Shown here: piece by piece, positions 24,001 through 36,523 of the stretch
Layout of the letters: each line of letters opens with the position of its first letter
How positions within the stretch are numbered: the first letter of the stretch is position 1
Origin: Lactarius indigo
Taxonomy: Eukaryota > Basidiomycota > Agaricomycetes > Russulales > Russulaceae
Length of the DNA stretch: 47,800 nt
Assembly (NCBI GenBank): GCA_025766275.1
Contig: JAFKAC010000244.1
Location: forward strand, 1-47,800
Reading direction: 5' to 3'
Translations under genes and position numbers: made by a program
Notes under the pieces: model-generated
What the model saw: only the letters and a program-made list of their open reading frames with translations
Told to the model about the DNA's origin: nothing
Database searches by the model: none

Positions 24001-24135
24001 GAAGGAATAGTACTGTCCTGGCATAACGCTCGACTCGAACTTATCTCGGAGTCCCCAAGCTGGAACCTCGAACCACGGTCTTGTCCAAACCCCTGCAACT
24101 ATCCCACCGCAGTATCGCACGCGACTCGGGCACTA
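20945..24135 (+). repeat. Copy A of a diverged 3.2-3.4 kb direct repeat
   Basis: The same order of sequence blocks recurs at 27027-30434 with many substitutions and indels. Anchors include AACTCCAGATGAAACG (21301 and 27498), GAGTATTTATATCCCCCGCG (21788 and 27987), CGTGAGTCTGAG-type stretches (22780 and 29060), AGAGAACGGACCTCTAGTGA (23261 and 29490) and GACTGCCGCGCCTG (23669 and 29904). The left edge lies inside the decayed laccase exon 15. Neither copy contains a recognisable transposase, reverse transcriptase or terminal inverted repeat. It is therefore either an old segmental duplication or an unclassified element. Confidence 0.85.
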
Positions 24136-25099
24136 CTAACCAGTGTCCGAGAAGCTGCCGTAAGAGGACTAATCAGAGCCTGCGCATGCTCAGTTGCAAG
24201 AATGTCCAGCAGTCCAGCTAATCGTGTCAAGTCGTCTGGGATCTGGACGTCAAGGCCGTCAGTTGCATGAAGGGAGGAGAGGAAAGAAACGAGACAAATT
24301 TAAATGACAAGTCTGCAAGTCTGGGGCCTACACTGTTAGTAAAAGCGTTATTTATACAAAAAAAAAAGGAAAGGAAAGGAACCCGAACAACCGTTGTAAG
24401 TCGGGCAAGAGTCTAGTAAGTTATGTGTTGTCGGTCAAGTGACGTGGTCCGGCAAGAGCCGGTTCTGCCAGCAAAGGGGGCGCAAAGTTGGAAGAAGGTA
24501 GAGGATGAGAGCAATGGCGGACGAAGGCAAATTGAGGTTCGCTTTGTAGTGGGGAATTACAGAGGCAAACAAGGCATTTGGAAGAGAACGACTGGATAAT
24601 GATTCGGTACATGGAAGCGCGTTTTTATAATAGTTTTGTACATTTTATAATAAAATTTGTAGAGTAAAAGAAACGAGACATCTGAAACTGAGTGCGTAAT
24701 CTTCGTATGTTCCCGAGTGCCAATGGCCACGAGCGTGCGCCGCGGATGTACTTGAGGGTTCGGGTCGGCAAGGTCGACCGTGCCAAGTTGCAACAGGAGC
24801 CTACACCCGTTAGTAAAGGCCGTTGATAATATTAGAAAAGGAAAGGAAAGAAACGTGAACAACGGGCCCACTAGTCCGGGGCCTAGATGTCAGGGTCGTC
24901 AGTTATACGAAAAGATGAGAGGGAAAGAAAGAGACAAACTAAGCAGCAGCCCATCAGCCAAAGCACCCATCTACACCAACAACTAACCCATAGATAGGCG
25001 AACATGACGGAAGGAGAAGTCGTCGCACAAGCGAAAACATGAAGGAACGAGACGTCTCCTCCTCTGACCGCCTCGCCAACGTCCTCGATGTTGCAACGC
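24136..25099. repeat. Spacer with short purine-rich repeats
   Basis: A block reading CCTACAC-x-GTTAGTAAA followed by an AAAGGAAAGGAAAG run occurs at about 24326-24400 and again at about 24800-24870. A second word (TCGTCAGTT... then GAGAGGAAAGAAA, GAGACAAA) occurs at about 24250-24300 and 24893-24940, with a partial copy near 24665. No gene is seen in it; part is the 3' flank of the serine protease gene. Confidence 0.6.
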
Positions 25100-26840
25100 C
25101 TAGGCCTTGATCGGATAAAGGTGGGCGTTGGGAAAGGATGATTTGATACGCTCGTTAAAGAGCCAGAAGAAGGGTGACGCGTATCCAACGTCGGTGGAAT
25201 CTCCCTTGCCGGTACCGCCCGTGAGGAGGCCGACGATACGTCCCTTGCCGTCAGCTATGATAGAACCGGAATCACCCGGAGCGGAGAAGGCACCGTCCTT
25301 GTGACCGTATGGGTAGATGGGCAGTTCCATGGACGTCTTGTGGGTGCCGTCTTCGAAATATTCTCGGACGAAAGACATGATGCCGGTAGCGCGACCGAGG
25401 GTCACGCCGGTGCTGTTACCACTCTTGACAACTATGAGACACTTTTCGCCGTTCGCGTCGAGCATTGTCGGGTGGCGCAGCTCGTTTTCTTCCACGACGC
25501 CCCGAAGCTGAAAGAGTCTTCCAAGCGGATAATTGAAGGAAGTGTGGTCGTTGGGGTACTTTTTGAACATAAAGTTGCCGGGCGACATTTTTGTGCCTGG
25601 ATATAATAGTTAGACGAGACGGCCTTAGTGAGATAGGTCGAAACGTACCTAGATCAATCCCATTGCCCATGAAGGTTGTCCAGTCTATCTTCTCGTCATG
25701 GAGCTCGATGAGAGCCCAGTCCTCGGTGAAGAGTTTTGGGCCGATACCGACGGAAATAGGAGGCGAGTGGACGATGTGACCCAGGACACGCTGGCTCTCT
25801 ATGCTCCATGACTTCGTAACCTCAGTATGGAACTCGTTAAGGGTCTCAATCGACTCTTCCGCCGTCTTCAACAGGCCCTGAAAATACTTACGCACCTTAG
25901 CCTGCGCGTCGTTGTTCTTGCTGGCCTCCCCGATATGCTGAAGTTGATTTTTGTAGTAGTCGATCATAAGAGCCTGGTTCCCGATCTTGGCCATGATGGA
26001 CACAAGTACGCCCTGGTACCTTTTGCTGCCGAGGAGGAGGACTTCGCGACGACGCTGACCGGGTCTCTTGTCGCGAGTCTTGTGAACGTAGAGCTCATTA
26101 CGCACTGCGTTCGGCGGGAGAACAACGTGTCGGGCAGTAAGGACGAAGATTCTCTGGCTTTCGCCACCTTCACAGATGTAGAGACCTCCAGTACCCTCAA
26201 AACAAGGAGTGTGTCGGGCGGCGATCTGCAGACCAATTGCGGGAGTAAGTGGACTACCTACGTCGACAGTTGGGTCTAGATCGAAGGCATAACCGAGGAG
26301 CCGTGGGCCGGCAGACCGGGTGAAAACCGACTCCCGGAACGCGATCTCGACGTCAATGAAGTTGAACTCCTCGAGAATCTTCTTGCAACCGACGGCAGCG
26401 ACCTCTGCGTTCTCGCGGGAGAGAGACCCGGGTTTCACGCCAACCCAAAGAAAAAGGGGACCCGGGTCCTCTTCGACCTCGGCGAAGCGGACAGGGTCAA
26501 TAGTCGTCCACTGGACGTTGACAGAATCAAGGTACTGGTAGACCTGTTGACCCAGTTCGCGCCACACATCTGCGATCGGGTGTTCGCAGATTGGCCTAAG
26601 CTCCTTTGGCACGCGATACGCCTCGAGGCCGGTGGGCCTCTTCCACCGCTCTCCCGTACGGTAGACTGAGATGGGGCGGGAGGGCAAGCCATAGTAGTCA
26701 GAGTAAGTGTCAAAATTGGAGTCGGTGAGAGGATGCAAGTGGGGAGTCTCAGCGTAATCTGCAAAGCCCTCGGTGAAACCGCAGTCGGAAAATGTGGGAG
26801 GGAAACCTATGGTGTCTTGACGAGCGAGGTCGATGCACAT
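25100..26840 (-). CDS. Trypsin-fold (PA clan) serine protease-like protein
   Basis: Two exons, 26840-25649 and 25596-25100, join in frame across a 52-nt GT-AG intron (reading NGIDLG-TKMSPGN) to 562 aa. The chymotrypsin-type triad is visible: His238 in VLTARHVVLPP, Asp374 in EDWALIEL and Ser507 in APGDSGSII, followed by GRIVGLLTGG. About 110 residues between His and Asp form a charged, helix-prone insert (about 285-345). The first 200 residues match no domain I can name. Genes of this layout are familiar as uncharacterised proteins in mushroom-forming fungi. There is no clear signal peptide from this ATG, so it is probably intracellular. The frame is open further upstream to 26945 but has no ATG there; a stretch with GTCAGT and CCAG at its ends (26920-26858) could be an intron joining an earlier exon, so the N terminus is uncertain. 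Confidence 0.85.
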
Positions 26841-27026
26841 GGTGAGGAAGTCTGCGTCAATCACTGGAACGAGAGAGTAAATCGAGAAGGTAAATACAGG
26901 AAGATAGCAGAAAGCTAAAAGACTGACTTGCGAATGGCAGTACACTAGGTGAGAGAGTCGAATCGACCGGATGATTGTGCTCCCGAAGACAGTGGCGTAC
27001 GGGTATAGGAGGCTTCTGTCCAGTCA

Positions 27027-30000
27027 TCTATGATATCACGAGCCTGAGTCCCGGAACGCCGTTGACTCTGCCACGGGCCGTGTCGGCTACACCAATCTAA
27101 TAAGTGGGCTTATCCGATCTAGTTTTACCTTACCTCAGGCTCGTTCTCAATTTCCTGACTTTTAGGCCCCCAGCAGTCCGATGCGGGCTTGGACCTCTTA
27201 AGCCTGTGCTTCTATTTCTCGTCACGTATTTCGCCCTGTTACTGGGGCGGGAATCTCGGCGGCCGTTATCAAAACCCATTCCCTTGGGTCATCTCAGCCC
27301 TCTTTGCTGAAACCGCTCTGTAAACCCCCTTCTCGGAAGTAGTGGGTTTCCTAAAAAAATATCCATCTTAGCGGGTGACAACCCTCTGTCAATCCACGTA
27401 CACATTGAAAGACTTTAGGTGACTACTGCGGTGGCAGGGAGCGAAGCCAATTCCTAGTCGGCAACCGAGTCAATCTAGCGTAGACTGTAGGTTCGAGAAC
27501 TCCAGATGAAACGGCTGGAAAGACTTTTTTTTGTTTTCCGCTGGAGCTGCAATAGGTGCACGGTGGTTGGCCGGTCATCGTATATCGACCAAGATCGACC
27601 ACACAATGGGGCTTCGGACTAATACGTCAGCTCAAGCCCTTTTTAAACGTGAACACGATAAGATTGTTTCGGTGATCTGCGACTGCGGTGAGCTATACAA
27701 GGGCCCACCGCCGGTTGTCGTATGCTTTCCTTGGCTCGGCGTTACCGTGAGCCGGTGGCTATCCTGCCTCTCCCCCTTCACTCTGATGACCTGATTGCGA
27801 ACATGGTTTCATCAGATGAATAATCGATGAATATCGGTGAATGTACAACCATTATCTGCCAATCATTCATATCGCATTTGAAGCTGCATATCTCGATGGA
27901 CAATACCCGTTTGGCATCATCTCGTTCTCGTAAAGACGAACGAAATGCCATCTATCTGAGCGACCCCTACCCAGACATGCGAGGCCGAGTATTTATATCC
28001 CCCGCGTTCCAAGTGTATCAACTCTACGCATTGTACGCACCTGGCTGGTACCGAACCATGCGCGGAGCTTCAAACAATAGAAGCTCCTCAATGTATACGG
28101 TGTTACTTGTTTCGTGGGTCCTAAGAAAACCTGTCAGAGTATATATAATCCCCCCGGTCTAGGGCCTGTGGCGTTTCATTCGACGCGGATCACGGATGAA
28201 ACGACAGCGATAGTGCAGTCTGCCAGCAATTGAGAGTGCAGCGCCTGGTCCTTGAGTCAACGGAGTCGTGGTGGCTCTCATGTACGAGGCTTTTCACGTC
28301 GACCACAGACCTATCGCTCATCCAGCAGGGTAAGCAACGACCTGACCCTAATGGAGGGTCTCGTGTTTCGATGTCTACTCTTACAGAACAAATGCGGCTT
28401 CTCTGATCACGGTAAACGCACACGGCTCGTGCATTACTACGTCATGTTGATAGCACTGCCCGATCCGGACAGAAGGCGAGCAACAATCAGCCAATCCGGG
28501 ACCTCCCGGGACCTACAACTCGAGCGTAAGTCCTTGTATATACGACAGACATCATCGAGAATCAGGACCGACGGGTCGTCCAAAGCCCAGCGATCATAAA
28601 CCAAGGTGAAGCAGCGCGCGAGCCCTTTTTCCACCTTCCGCCTGAACTCCGACAGCTCGCGCGCCGCTCCGCCTCGGTTTCCGCGCACGGTGCGGGCGTC
28701 GGGCGCCGGAGGATCAAGGACCGGCTTAGTCGTGTTCCTCAAAACTTCATGGGGCGACTCAATCGGAGATGGTGACGTTCGTTGACCCATTCCTGGGAGG
28801 CGATCGGCTGCAAAATGCAATATCCGGGAGTTCTCTATGAGCCTGGACACGTTCGGTGATGCTAGTCGATGGTGCAGGCTCAGATACAGAAGGTGCCGCA
28901 GCTATTTTCGCAAGAATTCGCTGCCACCGCCGCCTCGAGGCCACCTGCAGAGGTGATTCCTTTTTTTTTGTTCGTCTGGAACACTCGACTCGATAAACAA
29001 TTGGATTCTGGGCATACTTCTCGATCATGATGGTCTCCGTGGAAGCCCAAAACACGTTGTGCGAGTCTGAGAAAGGTTTGATTCTGGAGCTGTCGTGGCG
29101 TGTGTGATCCAATGCGGGGGCAGGTCTTTGTTTTTGTTTGTGGGTGATTGGACCCACTAACCAGTAGAGAAAACCTGTCGACGTCGGCATGATTCAGATG
29201 CGAAATGGTAGAGGCAAAGGCTGAAACAGAAATAAATCATCTCGCCTTCGCGAAAAATCACCATCAATAGCCTAAGAAGTGTTGCCAAATTGACAGGTCA
29301 CTGCAATCATCGTCTGTGACTTTTTCTGAAAACAGCGACAGGCGATTTTGTTTTCCCGGAGCCCCACTATCTGAACCTGGCGCAGAATCACCGCAGTCCG
29401 CGCGAGTAACATGACAAGGAAGCCTATGCGCACGCCTGTGTGTGATCCGTCGATTTTTAGGTTGACATCCGGCGCATATATTGACAGCAGAGAACGGACC
29501 TCTAGTGACACTGCATGCGCTCTTCCCTCGATGATTCTTCGGTTGCAGGTAAGTTCGGCGTGAACGTCGGCATGCACTCGACATTTCTTTTCTGTGGACC
29601 CGCTGACCCCACGGTTCTTCAGGCTCCTTAAAAGTGAATCCAGTTCGCAGCCGCCGTAGGAGACCGTGTAGGAGGGAGGCCACAGACCGGCCTGTCCGAC
29701 GATGTCCGACGAAGAAGGAAAGAGTGTCCAGAATGGACGCCCATATTCGTTAGTCACCACCACCAAATAGAATCCTACACCAACATGAGAAAAAAAAAAT
29801 TTGGGTGATGGTGGAACATAGCAACTTTGACGGCGTACGAGAAATGCTTCTTGGCGTTTGTTCCCCTTCTAGCAGAAAGACCTTTGTTCACGGCCACGAT
29901 GACGACTGCCGCGCCTGAGGGAGCCGGCCGAGCGCTGCGGCCCAGAGTCTTCATCCGGATCTGACGACACACCCTGTGTGAGAGGAATGGGTTACGGTAA

Positions 30001-30434
30001 AGCCAGCACTAGCGGAGCCCTGGCATCAGACCCGTCGTAAAGCCGCGGGGTACGGGATTAAGCTATTAAAAAAGAGAGAATACGGCACGAAGACTGCTCC
30101 ACTGGAACTCCGATTTGAGCCAAAGGGCTCTCAATTAGTACTGGACCTGACGCTACACACCAAATGGTGCACGTATTGACCGAGGTAACCGACACCTACC
30201 ACATGGTCAGACTCGGCGCATCCCTGAAACATTACAAGGACCGTCTCCGCGACTGCCATAATCCCGATTTTTTGAGAAGGATGGCCTTCTCTGTTGGAGT
30301 GGCAAACAGGGGTTCATGAGGGAGAATAACTGAACTTGTAGCATTGTCCTGGCACGACGCTCACCTCAAGGCGCGGTCTCGTCGAAGAAACCCCCCACGC
30401 CACCTCACACAGTATCGCACGTGACTCGGCAATA
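27027..30434 (+). repeat. Copy B of the diverged direct repeat
   Basis: Direct-orientation counterpart of 20945-24135. It begins with a stretch matching the laccase exon 15 remnant of copy A (CTATGATA...GTCCCGG). It carries about 200 bp not found in copy A (about 27260-27480) and about 110 bp near 30130-30240, and lacks about 90 bp of copy A near 21030. On the minus strand, 29130-28960 and the matching part of copy A (22850-22690) read as related peptides (IKPFSDSH, VFWA-x-TET, EKY-x-QNP), and several indels there are multiples of three. An ancestral coding segment is therefore possible, but I cannot name it. Confidence 0.8.
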
Positions 30435-31746
30435 TAACTGCATGCGGTCACGGCAGCGGTGCTGTAGGGGGCGCGGTATCCTCGCGCTTGCTTCCATACG
30501 CTTACATCGGTACTTGACGCCTCTCCCTCTCAATCGCAAGGCAATTCGCTATCAAGCGGGCCTGGAATTATATCATCAGTGATAGCACGTCCCCCTGCAT
30601 GTGCTCGTGTGAACAATAGCGGGCGATCACCGCGGATGCCCCTAACTGAGTGCCACGGTCCCGCAGATTCCCGTATCAAAGCGCACCGCGAAAACGCAAT
30701 GTTATCAGAAGTGATGGCGCCCAATCATGCCACCCTGACCTAAACAGGGTGCAAGGGCCAAAGAGGTATCTCCAAAGTATACATCCACGCGGAGACGTCC
30801 CTGTTGTGACCCACAATAGGTCTGATTGTTTGATGCATGGCCGCGGGAACGCCAGCAAAGTGCTTGGCTTGCGGAGCTCATTGCCCCCTCAGGCTGTTGG
30901 CCCACAGGTTTTGTAGTGTCCATCACTGCAAATTCGTCACGGATCCCACTCTAAACCCAGCCACATTCTAGAAGCGCCACCATCACTATCACGCTGCTAG
31001 CAAAAACCGCCACAAATGCTCTGCCGTCATCGCTCCACGCTCGTCGCTCGCATTGTAGGAGTCACTTATCACAAACCACCTGTGCTGTGTGTGTATTGTA
31101 TCCTGTCTGGAAGGGTGCAATGCAGTTCGCTTCCTCTTCGTCTTTTGGACGCGTTCCCACGCATGCCGAGGCCATCCGCGAACGCGCTAATAGAGAGGTG
31201 GCGAGGACGGCTTGTTGAGGCACGCCAGGGACGTACTTCCCATCGTCCGCCAATTAGCGTCTTGATCTCGTCCCTGGGCTGGCCACTCTCAGGCACCCGG
31301 GATGCACATCAAACACTGTACAGTGTGCTATTACGGTGTTGGTATTGTAACATGTGGGTCGCGACGAGACGGTAATATATCCAGCATGAAATGGATGGAC
31401 GCTCCCGAAGGAATGGGCTGAGATGTTCCAATCGCACCGTATTACTATAACATCGTCTTAGAGATTGCGGCTCCGGTCGCACAGGTTCCGGGTGCAGTAC
31501 TGGTGCAGTCCCATTTCGCAGTGGTCTCATCCGGGGATTTCAGCCACTGCCACAGTCCGAGTATGTTACCATTTACAGAAGAATTGATCCCGATTGCAGG
31601 ATCGGGGTTCGGCGGCATCGGGACGAATTGAGAGAGAAACATTCACGTCCCCCATTCAGGAACAAATCTAACTTAGCATAGCATAGCACAACTGTCATAT
31701 AACAACCCACTCTCGACTTGACGTCCCTCTTTCCCCAATCTCTATC
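30435..31746. other. Intergenic, upstream of the caspase-like array
   Basis: No family signature in any frame. A minus-strand open stretch at 31445-31642 has a coding-like look but no neighbouring exons that I can join. Confidence 0.4.
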
Positions 31747-33753
31747 ATGGGCTCTTTTCTCAGCTCCATCTACTCTCGCTACTTCTCGTTCTGCTTTCGC
31801 AGGATCAACCAAGTAATCAACCCAAATGGGCGCATACGTCTTCCGGACATCGAAGAAGGCAAGCAACAAGGCACGAGCAGTGGCCCTCCGGCGAAGCGAC
31901 GCGCTCTACTCGTCGGCATCTCATACGCCTGGAGTCAATCAGATACGTGGTGGTCATTGGAAAACCCACATGCCGACGTCGACCTTTTCTGGAGTCTCCT
32001 TGTCGGTGAGTAATCTCATCGGCCCGACGAGTCGTGCGTGACTCGAATTCCCCCTCTGATTTATTATCGAAGGGGTCTATGGATATTCCCCAGAGGACAT
32101 CATCGTACTCAAGGATGGCCCAAACACCCCCGACCTCCGCCAGCCGACTCGTGCCAATATGGTCAGTGGGGCTCGCCGTCCGCCTCCTCGCTGCGCTGAC
32201 TGGTGGGATAGATCCGTGAATTGGAGAAACTGGTTTCCGGTGCTGCATCCGGCGACAAGTTCACCTTCTTTTGTGCGTCCATTCTGCCTCCGGGCGTGAA
32301 GGAGCGTGACCAATCGATATTCCCACGCAGACTCCGGCCACTCTGATCAACAAAACTCGCGCGATGGTGTAGATGTCGAAGAGGATGGTCAGGACGAAGG
32401 TGAGCTCCTTTTCGTGGCTAAATCTCGCTTTTCAATCGACGTTGGACTTGCAGTGATTGTCACAAGCGACCTGGAGCGTATCATTGATAACGTAAGCGAT
32501 TTGCGCTTTCGGCCGTTGTGAGAAGTATTCGCTCACCAACTTTTTCTAAAACCAGGAACTCCACGAAATCCTCGTAAAGCCCCTTCCGGCAGACTGTTTC
32601 CTCTTGGCAAGTGGCGCATTTTGTAGCTCTGTTCGAATGACGCTAATGAATTGTCCTTCAGTCTGTGTTCGATACCTGCCACTCGGGTACCATGCTCGAT
32701 TTACCGCATCATCACTGCAATGGTGTCTACGTCCCATGGCATTCAAAGGGTCAGCGCGCCATGCCTACTGTGCGAAACAAGATCGGTGCGTCCCTGTTTT
32801 CCTTTTCCTAGTTCTGCGGCTTGACTTTGTTGTACCATTACAGTACGCAATCACGCGATGGGCCACTCCGGTCTTCATGGCTCTGCATCCCAACTTCCCT
32901 CGATTGCTGGTGTGATGGCCCGGAACATCGACAACAACATCCGGCTACACACCGACCCGCTACCATCACCGTGCGCGCCACTGCGAATCAACACGCAAGT
33001 AGGGGGGAGCATAGACGAAGCGAACCGGCGCTGGATGTCCATGGGGGACTCAGAAGGATATTCACCGCGCGAGGGTCGCCGCCCGCGAAGTATCGCAGCC
33101 CTTGTATCCCCGACCCGATATGAATCCCCTGTGTCGTTTGTAAAGTGCGACGGGTGGTGCGATTACGACCCCTCCGTACACCGAACGGTGGTAAGGACTT
33201 CTTTTTCGTGCTTCGTGGGTGCAATGATTATCTGAGCGCAAATTAGCTGTCATTGTCCGCGTGTTCAGACCCTCAGCGCGCTTGGGAAGGCCCTCGGGGA
33301 TCGCTAACGACTGTGTTATGCAAATTTCTTAGTAAGCAGACCACGTCTCTTCCTCACTCCGCTCCTTCCATGCAATTTGGCCTAATATGTCCTTTGTACC
33401 ACCCACAGAAACTCAACCTCGCCCATCATATCGCGACCTGATGTCTCATGTCAAGTACGCCACTTATCCGCCTTAGTCCCGTTTTCGGATCTATCTAAAA
33501 CGCGTATCTCCGTCTTTTTTTTATCAGTTTTGCGCTCCATGAAAATGCTCGTGAACTGCACGCATATACCCGCGAACAGAAGAAGAAAGAGGCCCGAGGT
33601 GAAGGAAATGGTTTCGACGGCGAACTGGACAACTTCCAGGAGCCCAAGCTGAGCAGCCTCGCGAAGCTGGTATGGCTGTGTTGTAATTTTTGCGTCTGAT
33701 CCGCGCTGATTGTGTTGTTTTTTCAGAACATGGACGAGATATTTCACCTATGA
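31747..33753 (+). CDS. Caspase-domain (metacaspase-like) protein 1, intact
   Basis: Cysteine peptidase of the caspase fold (PF00656 type); metacaspases cleave after Arg/Lys and act in stress and cell death. Exons: 31747-32005, 32073-32161, 32212-32272, 32331-32399, 32454-32491, 32556-32606, 32662-32785, 32844-33190, 33247-33331, 33409-33454, 33528-33669, 33727-33753. They join in frame to 445 aa. Domain blocks are RRALLVGISY (first strand), GYSPEDIIVLKD, DKFTFFYSGHSDQQ (His140), LHEILVKPLP, SVFDTCHSGT (Cys195) and SLSACSDPQRAWE (352 region, the small-subunit motif). There is no Pro/Gln-rich prodomain. The intron at 32607-32661 starts GCAAGT: a GC-AG intron, supported by the same phase-0 junction in the next paralogue. 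First member of a tandem plus-strand array. Confidence 0.93.
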
Positions 33754-34112
33754 CCATAATTTTTGCATGCACCCATCACTTTGCATTGTTCTAAGTTATT
33801 CCTACAGTAACAGCATATGTACACGATTTTATAGGATAGATCCGCTAATTGAAACGATTTGAATTGGATGTCGTTGCCTCGTGGAGACGGAATGGTCGCT
33901 TGGCGCTGCTCTTGAAACACAGGCCACTCAACGCTCGCAGGCACGCTCACCCGCTCCGCCACTGCTCATTTGTCTGACCCTGTCCAACTGCACATATAAT
34001 AATACCGTCACCATGCTCTTCCCCACATTTCATCTTTTCTTCCTCTCCCTCCTCTCCTCCCATCTCCCCCCTCTTTTCCCCTTCCTCGCTTGTTACGCCT
34101 CTTTACGACCTC
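33754..34112. other. Spacer between caspase-like genes 1 and 2
   Basis: About 360 bp with pyrimidine-rich sequence just before the next ATG (34020-34090), as is common in fungal promoters. No gene. Confidence 0.5.
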
Positions 34113-36523
34113 ATGGGAAACTTCGTTAGCTCGTCCTGTTCTGCCTCTTCACGTCCAACCACCACGCCCTCTCCATTACCACCACTCCCTCCATCACCAC
34201 CGCTGCCGGCGCACCGTAAAGACCGATGTGCCCTAACCTCCGCATTGACGACACACGCAACTCGGCTCGCGAACCTCTTCCGGTGGTCTAGCAGCCCCGG
34301 CGGCCGTATCCACCTCGATGACATCGAAGAGGGCCTGTCAATGCCCGCCGACGTCAACGGGGCACGAGGTCCACACGCAGACGCAGACGTGCCCAATGGT
34401 CGCCGCCGAGCGCTGCTGATCGGCATCGCGTATCGCGGCGAGCTCCTCAACACGCATAAGGACGTCGATCGGTACCGTGACGTGCTCCTAGGTACGCCAG
34501 AGCGCCCGACCCTTCGTTTCTTCCCCCATTTGTTTTATTGTCTCTCGCTTTTTTTATTGTCTCATTTTATTGTCTCTGCTATATCCATCCGCTCACACTA
34601 AACACAGGCACGTATGGGTACCGCGCGGAGGACGTTGTGGTGCTTAAGGATGATCCGGCGCTGCCTAACCACCTCCAGCCGACCCGTGAGAACATCGTTA
34701 GTTTCCTCCATTTTTGTCTGCGTCGACTTGGGCTGACTTTTGGGGCGTTGGGCTCTTCTTCGGTATCTATAGTTGCGTGAGCTGCGGAATCTGGTGGCCG
34801 ACGCCGCGTCCGGTGATCGCTTCACCTTCCTCTGTGAGTGCTCTCTTGTTCATCACAGCCCCTGCGCCCTACCACGTTCTGAACCTGTGCGCGCGGCCTA
34901 GACTCGGGGCACTCCAACCAGCAGCCTTCGAAGGACCTCAATGAGGAAGATTTCCAGGACGAGTGTAAGCTCTCTTCTCTCTCGTTCCCTCGCGAGTCAG
35001 TATGCCAACGCACGCCTCTCTCTACAGACCTCATCACGATTGATGACGACATTGTCGTTGATAATGTGCGCCTGCACGTATCTCTATTCTCGCCCTGCTA
35101 GCTCAACGGGTCCGCTCTCACCGTAGGAACTTAATGATATCCTTGTGAAGCCCCTACCTGCGGGATGTTCGCTCTTTGTGCGTCTATTACCCTTTATCTC
35201 CCGATTCCCATGCCTGATTCATAAACCCGCTATCCTAGGCGCTGCTGGACACGTGCCATTCTGGAACCCTCTTGGATCTCCCTCATTACCACTGCAACTC
35301 TGTGTACGTACCCTGGCGCTCAAAGGGTAAACGCCGTACGAATTCGTGGCAGAACGTGACAGGTGCGTTTGCCATTTTACCTCTCTCGGTCTCACGACCA
35401 TCGTCATTAAAACTCCCATCCCCCAGTGCGCCGGAACGCAGCGTGTAACCTTACGTTTCTTTACGGAGACCCTCTACGTCCTGACGCGATCCCCTGTTTT
35501 TTTTTCCACAATAGGCATCCAGGACCCCCACTTCTCAGAAGCGGCACCAACTCCCTTGCGGTCGGCTATCGCGAACCTCTTCGCGTGGGGCACCAAGCCA
35601 AGCGCGCGGCCTACCAACGCGCGCTCCGTGCTGCCCATCTTTGTCAGCATCCCGCTGTCCATCGACCCGCGCGTAGCACCAGCCCCGATCGAGGTCGGTG
35701 CGCGCCATTTGCGCGAGCACGACTTGCCCTCTTCGCCGCGGCAGTGTGCGTCCCCAGTATCACGCTTCCCATGTAACGGGTGGTGCCGTGCGGACCCGGA
35801 GGCGCAGATGGCGACAGTGGTCTCGCTCGCGGCGTGCTCGGACTATCAGCGGACGTGGGAAGCATATGACAGTTCCTTGACGCGAATCGTGTGTAGTTTC
35901 CTTGGTGAGTAACCCACGGGGGGCGGTGTGGTTACGGCCTTGAATCGTCCACCCACTTACTATCAGACGTCATCTCTTCAGAAGAGAACCCGAGGCCTTC
36001 GTACGAGGAGCTCATGATGCACATCAAGTGAGCGTCTCTCTGGATCTTTTTTTTTTTTTTTCTGTTTCATGTTGACAGCGCATGTTAATTTTGTAGTTAT
36101 AAACTCCACGCGACGTCGCGTCAGTTGCACGAGTGGACGCGAAGCGAGAAGACAAAGCTCAAGAAGGCGCAGCCGGAAGCGAACGCCACAGGCGCCGCCG
36201 CGGCGAGGGCTCGCGACGATGAGAAGCAGCAACTACAACAGGCGCCAATCCCGAACTGTACGGAGAAGCCGTCGTCTGCGGATGCTGAGTCGTCGTCGTT
36301 CGACGGCGAGATGGACAACTTCCAGACACCTCTCGTGCGTCGTTTTTTTTTTTTGTTTTTACGTATATAAAGTAATGATTTTTTATTGACGCGGACTTTG
36401 TGTGTAGCTTAGCAGTCTCGTGCCCTTGGTGCGTTATCAGCGCGAATCCTGCATCACCCGGCTGGCTGGCTGATTGATGATTTGTTATTTCTTTAGAACA
36501 TGAAAGATGTACTTCGGGTCTGA
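34113..36523 (+). CDS. Caspase-domain (metacaspase-like) protein 2, intact
   Basis: Closest paralogue of the gene just upstream. Exons: 34113-34491, 34608-34696, 34773-34833, 34902-34964, 35028-35065, 35127-35177, 35239-35362, 35515-35904, 35982-36027, 36097-36334, 36408-36428, 36497-36523. They join in frame to 508 aa. Six internal exons have exactly the length of gene 1 (89, 61, 38, 51, 124, 46 nt). The N terminus is a Ser/Thr/Pro-rich stretch (about residues 5-32), then RRRALLIGIAY, GYRAEDVVVLKD, FTFLYSGHSNQQ (His180), LNDILVKPLP, ALLDTCHSGT (Cys233) and VSLAACSDYQRTWEA. A charged, Ala/Lys/Gln-rich helical tail follows. The intron separating small-subunit exons in gene 1 (33191-33246) is absent here. 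Both catalytic residues are present. Confidence 0.93.

Noticed and set aside
28437..28850. 137-codon minus-strand open frame in repeat copy B
   Set aside because: The matching stretch in copy A is broken by stops and frame shifts and no family is recognised.
31445..31642. Minus-strand open stretch with coding-like composition upstream of caspase-like gene 1
   Set aside because: Only 65 codons, with no neighbouring exon, no domain and no paralogue in the window.
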